A stretch of 64,000 nt of DNA, taken from positions 186,001 to 250,000 of the forward strand of contig CAMJGD010000002.1 of NCBI GenBank assembly GCA_946405135.1. Direction: 5' to 3'. Origin of the DNA: an uncultured Clostridiaceae bacterium. GTDB lineage: Bacteria > Bacillota > Clostridia > Clostridiales > Clostridiaceae. Shown piece after piece: positions 35,387-44,500 of this stretch (its first letter is position 1; each line of letters begins with the position of its first letter). The notes below the pieces were generated by a model. The model did not search any database. It was not told where the DNA came from and saw nothing but the letters and a program-made list of their open reading frames with translations. The translations under genes were made by a program, and so were the position numbers.

Positions 35387-38005
35387 CTATTTTGCATGGT
35401 ACCAGTCCTCTCCTATACTTATATCAACTTCTAAAGGTACTGAAAGTTCTAAAACATTTTCCATTTCTTCTTTTACTATATTTTTTATCTCTTCTAATTC
35501 ATCTTTATATACATTTAGTATAAGTTCATCATGAACCTGAAGTATCAAACTACTCTTTAATCCTCTTCTATTGATTTCATCATATACATGTACCATAGCT
35601 AACTTTATTATATCTGCAGCGCTTCCCTGTATAGGAGTATTCATAGCAAGTCTTTCTCCTGCAGACTTAACAATTTTATTTGAAGCTGAAACTTCAGGTA
35701 TATATCTTCTTCTATTTACTATAGTAGTAACATAACCCTGATCTTTAGCTTTTATAACTATATCTTCCATATATTTTTTTACATTAGGATACCTTTCAAA
35801 ATAGTTATCCATATATTGCTTTGCTTCTTTTTTGCTTATTTTAAGATCTTTAGCCAAACTAAAATCACTTATACCATACACTATACCAAAATTAACTGCT
35901 TTTGCTCTGCTTCTCAATATAGGGGTTACTTCTTCTATAGGAGTTTTAAATACTTCTGAAGCGGTCTTTGTATGTATATCACTATGATGTTTAAAAGCAT
36001 CTATTAGGTTTTCATCTTCAGCTATATGTGCAAGCACTCTAAGTTCTATCTGTGAATAATCTGCAGAAAGTATCACACATTCTTCATTATCTGGTACAAA
36101 TACTTTTCTTATCTCTTTTCCCATTTCATACTTTATAGGTATGTTTTGAAGATTGGGTTCAGTACTGGATAATCTTCCTGTGGTGGTTACTGTCTGATTA
36201 AAACTAGAATGTATCTTTCCATCACTATCTATCACAGACTTCAATCCCTCTATATAGGTAGAATATATCTTTGTAAGCTGTCTGTAATAAGTTATCTTAT
36301 CTATAATAGGATGTTTATCAGAAAGTGCTTCTAATACTTCTGCATTAGTGGAGTATCCCGTCTTTGTCTTCTTTATAACAGGTAAATCTAACTTTTCAAA
36401 GAGAATCTTTCCCAGCTGTTTTGGAGAATTTATATTAAATTCTTCCTCTGCCATATCATATATCTCCCTTTGAATTTTATCTATTTCCTTAACAAAGTTT
36501 TCTCCTAAAACATTAAGCATTTCTCTATTAACTTTAAAGCCTTTTCCTTCCATGGAAGCCAATACCTTTGTTAGAGGTAATTCCATGTGATTTAGCAGCT
36601 CTTCCATGTCATATTCCTTGATTTTTTCAGATAAAATCTTATATAGAGAAGGCATATAATTATTTTCTTTCATAAAAAGTTCTATTTCTTCACCTTTAGG
36701 ATCTTCATTAAGATATTCATTTATTAAAGATATAAGCTCATACTTTCCTTTAGAAGAATCTAATAGGTAGGCTGCTATTTTTATATCAAAAATAACTCCC
36801 TTTAGATTTATTCCTAATTTATCAAAGGCTGTATAGGCATTTTTAACATCATAACATACTTTTTGCAAAGCTGAATCCTCAATAAAGCATCTTATTAAGT
36901 CTATTGTGTTTTTTTTATCCTTCTGAAGTAATTCATTAAAATCAATGATATAATTTTCATCTTTAAAATTCATAATTATTTTATCCAGCTTCATATTGGA
37001 ATAAAATTCTGGTTCTATGATTTTAAAATTCATATAGATTATAGAATCATTGTTTTTTAATTTTTCAGTTAAAGCTTTAAGTGATTCTAATTCACTAATT
37101 ACAGCATATTCTATAGGTAAGTCTTCTGCGCTTTCTCTTTCTATACCTGGTATCTTATCCATAAGAGATTTAAATTGTAATTTTAAAAACAATTTTTTTA
37201 GACCTTCTCCGTCAAATCTTTCTTTAGATTTTATGGAGTCTAAATCTATATTTATAGGTACTTCAGTCATTATAGTAGCTAGCTTTTTACTGAATATGGC
37301 CTGTTCACTATATTGATTTAAGTTTTCTTTTATTTTTTTACCGCTTATATTTTCAATATTATTTAAAACATTCTCTATGCTTCCATAAGCTTGAATAAGC
37401 TTATAGGCAGTTTTTTCTCCTATGCCTGGAACTCCAGGTATATTATCCGAAGCATCTCCCATAAGACCTTTTACATCAATAAACTGTTTAGGAGTTACGC
37501 CTAACTCCTCTACCATTCTCTTTTCATCATAAATCTCTTTTTCAGTGATTCCCTTTTTAGTTATTACCACCTTAACTTTATCTGTAGCTAGCTGAAGAGC
37601 ATCTCTATCTCCTGTAACTATGTAAACCTCTATGCCATTACTCTCTGCGAATACAGATAAAGTTCCTATAAGATCATCTGCTTCAAATCCATCTATCTCA
37701 AATATATTTATATCTAACATATTTAGCATGTCTTTTACTATAGGAAACTGTTCTGCCAGTTCTTCTGGCATCTTTTTCCTTCCTGCCTTATAGTCATCAT
37801 ATTCTTTGTGCCTAAAAGTAGGAGCTTTCCTATCAAAAGCGGCTACTATGTAATCTGGATTTATCTCTTCCTTCATTTTAAGAAGCATAGTGGTAAATCC
37901 AAAAACAGCATTAGTATGTAAACCTTCATTATTTGTCAATGGCGGAAGGGCGTAAAAAGCTCTATTCATGAGACTGTTACTATCTAATATCAATAATCTT
38001 TCCAT
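35387..38005 (-). CDS. polA: DNA polymerase I
   Basis: Gap filling and primer removal. The 872-residue protein has an intact 5'-nuclease domain (MLILDSNSLMNRAFYALPP-like start, DGFEADDLIGTL, GLMGDASDNIPGVPGIGEKTA), a 3'-5' exonuclease-like domain without the FDTET motif (the stretch reads IIYMNFKII), so proofreading is probably absent as in Bacillus PolI, and a full polymerase domain (RLSSTEPNLQNIP, LSADYSQIELR, NFGIVYG, and LQVHDEL). First gene of polA-coaE-transglycosylase-hutP. Confidence 0.97.
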   Translation of the reverse strand: MERLLILDSNSLMNRAFYALPPLTNNEGLHTNAVFGFTTMLLKMKEEINPDYIVAAFDRKAPTFRHKEYDDYKAGRKKMPEELAEQFPIVKDMLNMLDINIFEIDGFEADDLIGTLSVFAESNGIEVYIVTGDRDALQLATDKVKVVITKKGITEKEIYDEKRMVEELGVTPKQFIDVKGLMGDASDNIPGVPGIGEKTAYKLIQAYGSIENVLNNIENISGKKIKENLNQYSEQAIFSKKLATIMTEVPINIDLDSIKSKERFDGEGLKKLFLKLQFKSLMDKIPGIERESAEDLPIEYAVISELESLKALTEKLKNNDSIIYMNFKIIEPEFYSNMKLDKIIMNFKDENYIIDFNELLQKDKKNTIDLIRCFIEDSALQKVCYDVKNAYTAFDKLGINLKGVIFDIKIAAYLLDSSKGKYELISLINEYLNEDPKGEEIELFMKENNYMPSLYKILSEKIKEYDMEELLNHMELPLTKVLASMEGKGFKVNREMLNVLGENFVKEIDKIQREIYDMAEEEFNINSPKQLGKILFEKLDLPVIKKTKTGYSTNAEVLEALSDKHPIIDKITYYRQLTKIYSTYIEGLKSVIDSDGKIHSSFNQTVTTTGRLSSTEPNLQNIPIKYEMGKEIRKVFVPDNEECVILSADYSQIELRVLAHIAEDENLIDAFKHHSDIHTKTASEVFKTPIEEVTPILRSRAKAVNFGIVYGISDFSLAKDLKISKKEAKQYMDNYFERYPNVKKYMEDIVIKAKDQGYVTTIVNRRRYIPEVSASNKIVKSAGERLAMNTPIQGSAADIIKLAMVHVYDEINRRGLKSSLILQVHDELILNVYKDELEEIKNIVKEEMENVLELSVPLEVDISIGEDWYHAK

Positions 38006-38067
38006 AATTTTCCCTCCAAAATACGAATACTAATTTTATTTTTTCCAAATAAAAAAATAAAAATACA

Positions 38068-39213
38068 TTAAATTTTTTTAACTTTTTCTTTATATTCCTT
38101 TATCATATGTTTAAAATCTATAAAATCATCTGACGGAAATTTATTCATTACTTCAGCTAATATATGAAATGCACATACATTTTCAAGAACAACTGAGGCT
38201 GGAACTACTGCACATACATCTGATCTCTCATACCTATTTGTTACATTTTGTTTTTTTATTAAATCCACAGAAGCTATTTCTTTTTTTACAGAGGGTATAG
38301 GCTTTATATACGCAGTGATATCAATATTTTCTCCATTAGAAACCCCTGCTTCTATTCCTCCGCCATGGTTGCTTTTCCTATGTATAACCTGCTGCTTAAT
38401 GTACGCCTCATCATTAAATTCAGATCCTTTAAGTGAAGTATTTAGTCCATCTCCAAAGGATACAGCTTTTACTGCCTGCACAGACATCATGCCCATAGAA
38501 AGTATGGCATCTAATTTTCTATCCCATTGGGTATAGCTTCCCACACCTATAGGAACTCCTTTTATGGATATATATACGCTTCCTCCTAAGGTATCCCCTT
38601 CTAGTTTACACCTGTCAATTTCCTTTTTAATAACCTCTTCTATAGATTTATTATAGCATCTTAAAGGGCTGTTTTGTATTATGGAATATGTATATTCATC
38701 AAAAAGATTCATTTTCCCATCTTGATATTTCTCTATACTTTCTACTTTACTTCTAATTAAAATATCTACTTCCTCTAATATCTGCTTGCAAACAGCTCCT
38801 ACAGCAGATCTTATTGCTGTTTCTCTTGCAGAAGTTCTTTCTATAACATCCCTTATGTCTCCTGTTTTGTATTTGTAAAAGCCCACCATATCTCCATGAC
38901 CGGGTCTCATTATTCCAATCTTTTCATGTTTTTCAGCTTCTCTATGCAAAAAATCTTTCCAATTTTCATAATCTTTATTATATATTACTAAGGTTAAAGG
39001 ATTTCCTGTAGTCTTATTGCCCCTAATTCCCGACCAAATCTCCACTTTATCCTTTTCTATTTTCATTCTTTCACCCCGGCCATAACCCTGCTGTCTTCTT
39101 CCTAATTCTTCATTTATCTTATCTATATCTATATAAAAATTAGAGGGAAGTCCCTCAATTATGGCCACTAATGCCTTTCCATGGGATTCCCCTGCATCTA
39201 AAAATCTTATCAA
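38068..39213 (-). CDS. aroC: Chorismate synthase
   Basis: Converts 5-enolpyruvylshikimate 3-phosphate to chorismate with reduced FMN. The 381-residue protein has LDAGESHGKALVAIIEG, RRQQGYGRGERMKIEKD, MRPGHGDMVGFYKYK and ERTSARETAIRSAVGAV. I chose the TTG at 39213: it gives the family start (M-IRFLDAGESHG) and an AGAGGTGG site lies 7 nt upstream. Stands apart from other aro genes. Confidence 0.95.
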   Translation of the reverse strand: MIRFLDAGESHGKALVAIIEGLPSNFYIDIDKINEELGRRQQGYGRGERMKIEKDKVEIWSGIRGNKTTGNPLTLVIYNKDYENWKDFLHREAEKHEKIGIMRPGHGDMVGFYKYKTGDIRDVIERTSARETAIRSAVGAVCKQILEEVDILIRSKVESIEKYQDGKMNLFDEYTYSIIQNSPLRCYNKSIEEVIKKEIDRCKLEGDTLGGSVYISIKGVPIGVGSYTQWDRKLDAILSMGMMSVQAVKAVSFGDGLNTSLKGSEFNDEAYIKQQVIHRKSNHGGGIEAGVSNGENIDITAYIKPIPSVKKEIASVDLIKKQNVTNRYERSDVCAVVPASVVLENVCAFHILAEVMNKFPSDDFIDFKHMIKEYKEKVKKI

Positions 39214-39352
39214 AATTGAACCACCTCTCCAATCCACATCATTACTTATTAAAATTATAATATAGGCGGTGAAATTCATCAAATAATTTAATTTTAACTT
39301 TAATTATCCGCTGCTAACTACTTTACCTAATGATTTTATCCATATAATTCTT

Positions 39353-40270
39353 TTAAAATATACTCAAATCCAGTTCTTCAGAAAGTTCTTGAAGTATTTT
39401 TATTCCTCCTATGCTGTTTCCCTTGGAATCTAAAGATGGCCCATAAACTCCTATACCCATTCTTCTTGGTACTGAAGCCATTATTCCTCCTCCTACTCCG
39501 CTTTTAGCTGGTATGCCTATATGCACTGCAAACTCTCCTGAAGCATCATACATACCGCAGGTTACCATAATAGTCTTTACTATTCTGCTGGTTTCTCTTG
39601 AAATAACTCTTTCACCACTCCAAGGAAGCACTCCATCATTGGCAAGTACAGCTCCTATTCTTGCTATATCTCTGCAATTAATCTCCATGGCGCATTGTTT
39701 AAAATAAACATCTAAAATTTCTTCAACATCTCCATCTATATGTCCATTACTTTTCATAAAATAAGCTAAAGCTCTATTTCTGTTACCTGTAAGTTTTTCT
39801 GACATATAAACTTCTTCATTTATTCCTATTTCTTTATTATCCGTTATCTTTCTTGTAAAACTTAGGATATTCTCAATCTTTTCTTCAGATGAGTCTCCAG
39901 TTATAAGTGAAGTGGTTACTATAGCTCCTGCATTAATCATTGGATTGAATGGTTTTTGAGGGTTTTTAACTTCTAAGCTCATAATGGAATTAAAGCTATC
40001 TCCCGTAGGTTCCATACCCACTTTAGAAAATACATTTTTCTTTCCATTTTCCAATATGGCCAGCATAAGAGAAACCACCTTAGATATGCTCTGTACAGTA
40101 AACTTTTCTTCAAAGTCACCTGCGAAATATTCTTTTCCATCTAGAGTAACCACGCATATACCTAAAGCATCTCTATTAGCTTTACTTAGTTCAGGTATAT
40201 ATGAAGCCACTTTTCCTTCCTTTGTATATTCTTTACTGTTTTCCACTATGCTTTTTAATAAATTTTTCAT
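39353..40270 (-). CDS. glsA: Glutaminase
   Basis: Hydrolyses glutamine to glutamate and ammonia; serine-lyase fold of the beta-lactamase type. The 305-residue protein has FTVQSISKVVSLMLAI (catalytic Ser-x-x-Lys SISK), MINAGAIVTTSLI, ENRNRALAY-like GNRNRALAYFMKS and SGVGGGIMASVPRRMGIGVYG. It starts inside the last 38 nt of the YibE/F gene, implying coupling; ATG 40270 has GAGAGGAAG upstream. Confidence 0.95.
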   Translation of the reverse strand: MKNLLKSIVENSKEYTKEGKVASYIPELSKANRDALGICVVTLDGKEYFAGDFEEKFTVQSISKVVSLMLAILENGKKNVFSKVGMEPTGDSFNSIMSLEVKNPQKPFNPMINAGAIVTTSLITGDSSEEKIENILSFTRKITDNKEIGINEEVYMSEKLTGNRNRALAYFMKSNGHIDGDVEEILDVYFKQCAMEINCRDIARIGAVLANDGVLPWSGERVISRETSRIVKTIMVTCGMYDASGEFAVHIGIPAKSGVGGGIMASVPRRMGIGVYGPSLDSKGNSIGGIKILQELSEELDLSIF

Positions 40271-41432
40271 AGATACTTCCTCTCTCTTTTTCAGATTTAT
40301 TATTTTTTATTAAAAAGACTGAAACAAAAGCTGTTATTGGAACCGTGAGCACCAATCCAATACTTCCAGATAATCCTTGAATGATTTCTGTACATACTAT
40401 ATCCAAGTTAGCAATTTGTATATAAGGCATATTAGCTGCAGTTAAAAGTATCAATAGATTTAAAGAGCTTCCTGCAAAAGCTAATATAAGAGTATTAGAC
40501 ATAGTGCCTATTATATCCTTGCCCACATTCATTCCAGATTCAAAAAGCTGCTTTTTAGTCAAATTCTTATTTATAGAATCTATTTCACATAATGAAGATG
40601 CAATAGACATAGCTACATCCATAATAGCCCCTAAAGATGCTATTAATATGGCTGCAAACATTAATCCTTTTACTTTAAGTCCGCTATTTTCAGATATATA
40701 TAAAATATTCTCTGCATTTTCCATGGTTATACCTGATAAATGTGCTACATTACCTGCTGCATAAGATATTACACCAGCTGCAATTACTCCAAGTACAGTC
40801 CCTATTATAGCTGCTAAAGTTTTTTTACTTTTACCGCTTATCAAATACATAGTAACAAAAGTAGTTATAATGGCTGTAATAATTGCAGCTATTATTGGAT
40901 TTACTCCGCTAAACATTAAAGGAAGCATAAAAAACATCACGGTAACTCCAGTAAATATAAGTCCCACTATAGACTTTACTCCTTTAATTTTACCTATAAC
41001 TATAAGTAAAACAAAGAAAATCCCTATTAAAAAATAAATTACTCCATCTCTCTTATAACTATAAATTGCTACATCACTGATTTCATCTTTATCTTTATAT
41101 ATCCCTGCTACGACTTTCATTCCTTCTTTAACTTTTATATTATATACTCTGCTTATAGAATTTCTTATATTAAATTTCTTGCCCTTATATTCACCTTTTA
41201 AAATTTCTATCTCCACATCTTGATATCCTAACATGATTCCTGGAACCTTTGAATCAGGCTGTAAAAGTTCTTTATCTACTTTAGTAACTAGTGCTTCTTC
41301 ATAAACTAAATTTCTATGTACTTTATCATTTAAGAAGTTTATTTTATATATGAATTTTGAGAAAAATATCATTCCTACAGATAAAATTAAAACTATAATC
41401 ATTCCTAAATAATCTTTCTTTTTCTGATTCAT
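40233..41432 (-). CDS. YibE/F family membrane protein
   Basis: A 399-residue protein with one N-terminal helix, an extracytoplasmic beta-rich domain (about residues 40-125) and eight C-terminal helices containing MDVAMSIASSLCEI and NTLILAFAGSSLNLLILL, as in YibE/F proteins. Function unknown; some are called permeases. Overlaps glsA, so a link with glutamine or ammonia handling is possible but unproven. Confidence 0.85.
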   Translation of the reverse strand: MNQKKKDYLGMIIVLILSVGMIFFSKFIYKINFLNDKVHRNLVYEEALVTKVDKELLQPDSKVPGIMLGYQDVEIEILKGEYKGKKFNIRNSISRVYNIKVKEGMKVVAGIYKDKDEISDVAIYSYKRDGVIYFLIGIFFVLLIVIGKIKGVKSIVGLIFTGVTVMFFMLPLMFSGVNPIIAAIITAIITTFVTMYLISGKSKKTLAAIIGTVLGVIAAGVISYAAGNVAHLSGITMENAENILYISENSGLKVKGLMFAAILIASLGAIMDVAMSIASSLCEIDSINKNLTKKQLFESGMNVGKDIIGTMSNTLILAFAGSSLNLLILLTAANMPYIQIANLDIVCTEIIQGLSGSIGLVLTVPITAFVSVFLIKNNKSEKERGSIYEKFIKKHSGKQ

Positions 41433-41505
41433 TTTTTTCTCCCATTTCTTAATATATTTTTATTTATTGTAACACAAAAAATAGCTAAATTAAATTTAAT
41501 TTGAA

Positions 41506-41533
41506 GGGACTTAAGAGAATTCTCCTAAGTCCC
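41506..41533 (-). terminator. Stem-loop after the PHP-domain gene
   Basis: GGGACTTAAGAGAA pairs with TTCTCCTAAGTCCC around an almost loop-free centre; modest T content follows on the minus strand. Probably ends the large gene. Confidence 0.55.
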
Positions 41534-41542
41534 CTAACCATA

Positions 41543-44500
41543 CTAGTTTGTATCTGTTTTATCAGACTGTTTCTTTCTTATAAGCATTGTACCTAAAGCC
41601 ATTACCATTATTCCTGCAAAAATTAAAGAATAAATATTTATCAAAGAACCTGTCTTAACTAACTCTTTTTCTGTATTATTATTTTGACCTGGTTTTTGGT
41701 CTGGTTTTTGATCAGGTTTTGGTTCTGGTTTTGCATCTTTTTTAGTAACGGTTACTTCTATCTTTCCTTCATACTTACCATCTTTAGATTCTGCTGTTAT
41801 AATCACTTTTCCTTCTTTTAAAGCTTTAATTACTCCATTTTCTACTGTAGCTACAGTTACATCACTGGACTTCCAATTAAGCTCTGAAGATACATCTTTA
41901 GAATCAATGTAAGCATTTAGCTTAAACTCTTCTCCTTCTTTTATTTCTATAGACTTTTTACTAAATTCTATAGGCTTTTTCTCTTCTATGTTTTGTTCAA
42001 GTACAATTTCTGCAGTATTTCTAACTCTTAATCTAGCTCCTTCTGGATCTGTAGATGCAAGTCCTATAACACTTACAGTATCTCCTACTTTTATTTGTGA
42101 ATTCCATTTTCCTTTAGTTGCCTCATCCTTGCCATCCCAAATATATCCTTCTACATAAGCTCTAGAAACTCCGCTGCCATCATCCACGTATAAGTTTTGG
42201 CCTTCCATTTTAACTACTTTACCTTTTATCTGTACAAGCCATCCTTCATTTTCTTTAAGCATGCTATCTTTAGTAGACATAAGCTTTGGAGCTATAACAT
42301 TAATATTTTCATCTATAATCTCAAGATCTTTAGTTTCGTCACTTACTTGTACCTGGTAATCTCCTTGATACTGACCTGTACGTCCTTTAATTCTAACTTT
42401 TTGTCCTAATTTTAATGGGGTCTTGGATACTCCAAACACAGTTAATCCACCAGTTTCATCCTGTACATATATAACTTCAAAGAAAGCATTTTTAGGTGTA
42501 ACTGCTTCTGATTGAGCTGTGATTATGCCCTCAATAGTAAATCTCTTTCCAAATTCCTTTGGCATAGTATCTCTAACTTCTTTTATAGTTTTTAATTCTG
42601 GCTCTGGTGCTGATGCTAACCAGTCTAAAGCATTTTTAGTTATTTGAACATTAGCATTTAAATTATCTCCAGTTAACTCAAAGTCTGAGAAGAATGTGCT
42701 TCCACCAACAACTATCCTAGCACCATTTGCAAGTTCTTCTGCTACAAGTGCATTAACTTTACCCTTCTCTACTGGTACATTGTTTCCGGCATTATCCGCA
42801 TCCATAGTTTCAGTGGTATCATGACCTTTTACAAGGAAGTCTATCTTTGATATATCTGCATTTGCCTTTGTAATTACAGAACATCCGCTATAGAAACTAT
42901 AAGTTTGTCCTTCTGGAATATTCTTTGTGAGTCCATATAATTTAGATTCAAATTTATCTAAAGCTAATCTAAATTCTTGTCCTCCATTTTTTGTTTTATC
43001 TATTACTTCATCATCATTCATTCTTATATTGCTTCCTATAGCTTCAAGAATTTTATTTGCCTGTGCTCCTGTAGCATATTCGCCTTTTCCATTTTTATAG
43101 TCTGCTTTGGAGGTTAATATGATATTTCCTCCTCTTGCTACAAATTCTTTAATTGCCTGAATTTCATCATCCTCATACTTTGATTTTACCAAATTATATT
43201 TTGTATCATCTGTTCCCTGAGGTGCTGTTAAGATAAGTAGTTTTGCATCTTTTAAAAGTTCTTTAGTTATCTTATCTTTATTTATTACTGTAACACAATT
43301 ATTATCTTTTAGCATCTCTTGGAGTGCAGATACTTTTCCAGCATAATTTCCAGTAACGTATTGATTTTGATGAGCTCCATCAATTACAACTTTAATTATT
43401 TCATCCTTATTCATAACCTCTAGTTTTGCACTAGATGTAAATACCTTTTCTTTACCACTTAAATTCATAGTTGCTCTTGCATATATTATATAACTATTGG
43501 CTTGCTCAGCCTTCCAATTTATTTTAACCTGCTGAGGCTTACCTGATTCTAAGGTTGCAACTATTTGCTCACCTATCTTATTATCTTCTTTTATCTCGTT
43601 CTTAAAGAACTCAACTTTTACGTTATTAATAGTAGTACTTTCATTATTAAATACTTCTGTACTTATTTCTACATTATCTCCAGGAGTAACTAAAGTTTGA
43701 GACAATGAAGTTGGTGAAATTCCAATAGCTGATGATTCGCCTGTCCAAACTGGAGCAGTTACTGAAATATCTTTATTTTTCTGCTCAACCTTAACATAAT
43801 AGTAGCTGTACTGTGGTTCTAATGTTAATTCCCATGAAATAGAATTTGAATCAAATTCTTTAGAAGCTACAACAGTTCCTCCATTAGCTATGATAGAAAC
43901 TTTCTTTATAATATCTCCTGCATCTGGGTCTGAAGCAGTTATATTGAAATTTAAAGATGTAGGATTATCTAAGAATGATCCCATAGGTTTTCCATTAACA
44001 CTATAATTCATTTTCATGTTTTCATTTTCTGTAGCATAGACTCTCTTTTGCCTCATAGCTTCATATAATGAGTCTCTAGTTAAATCTTCTGCAACTATTA
44101 CTGTCCTTGCAGTATTCGCATTTACCCATTTACCTTTATGGTTATCCTGGTTATTAGTAGGTGCTAAATGCCAGCCTTTATCTAAAGCTCTTGTATAATA
44201 TTCGTAGCTTGGAAAATATCCGCTTCCCCTTACTGGTCCTTCACCGTTACCAACCTCTATAAGATTTACTACATTATCAGCTTCCTTACTGTAGAATCCA
44301 AAATCCGCAAAATCTCCAAAAGTTTTACCTGGGTGATTTAGCTGTGATATAGATTGAGGCTGTGTCTTTAGTATTTCATAGTATTTTTTAAGATCCACAT
44401 CTTTTTTGCTTCTTGTTTCAAATCCTTGGGTATTATAAGTATTAATATGCCCCCAACCGCCAGTGGAACCAGACCAAGTCATTTCATAACCATATATAGC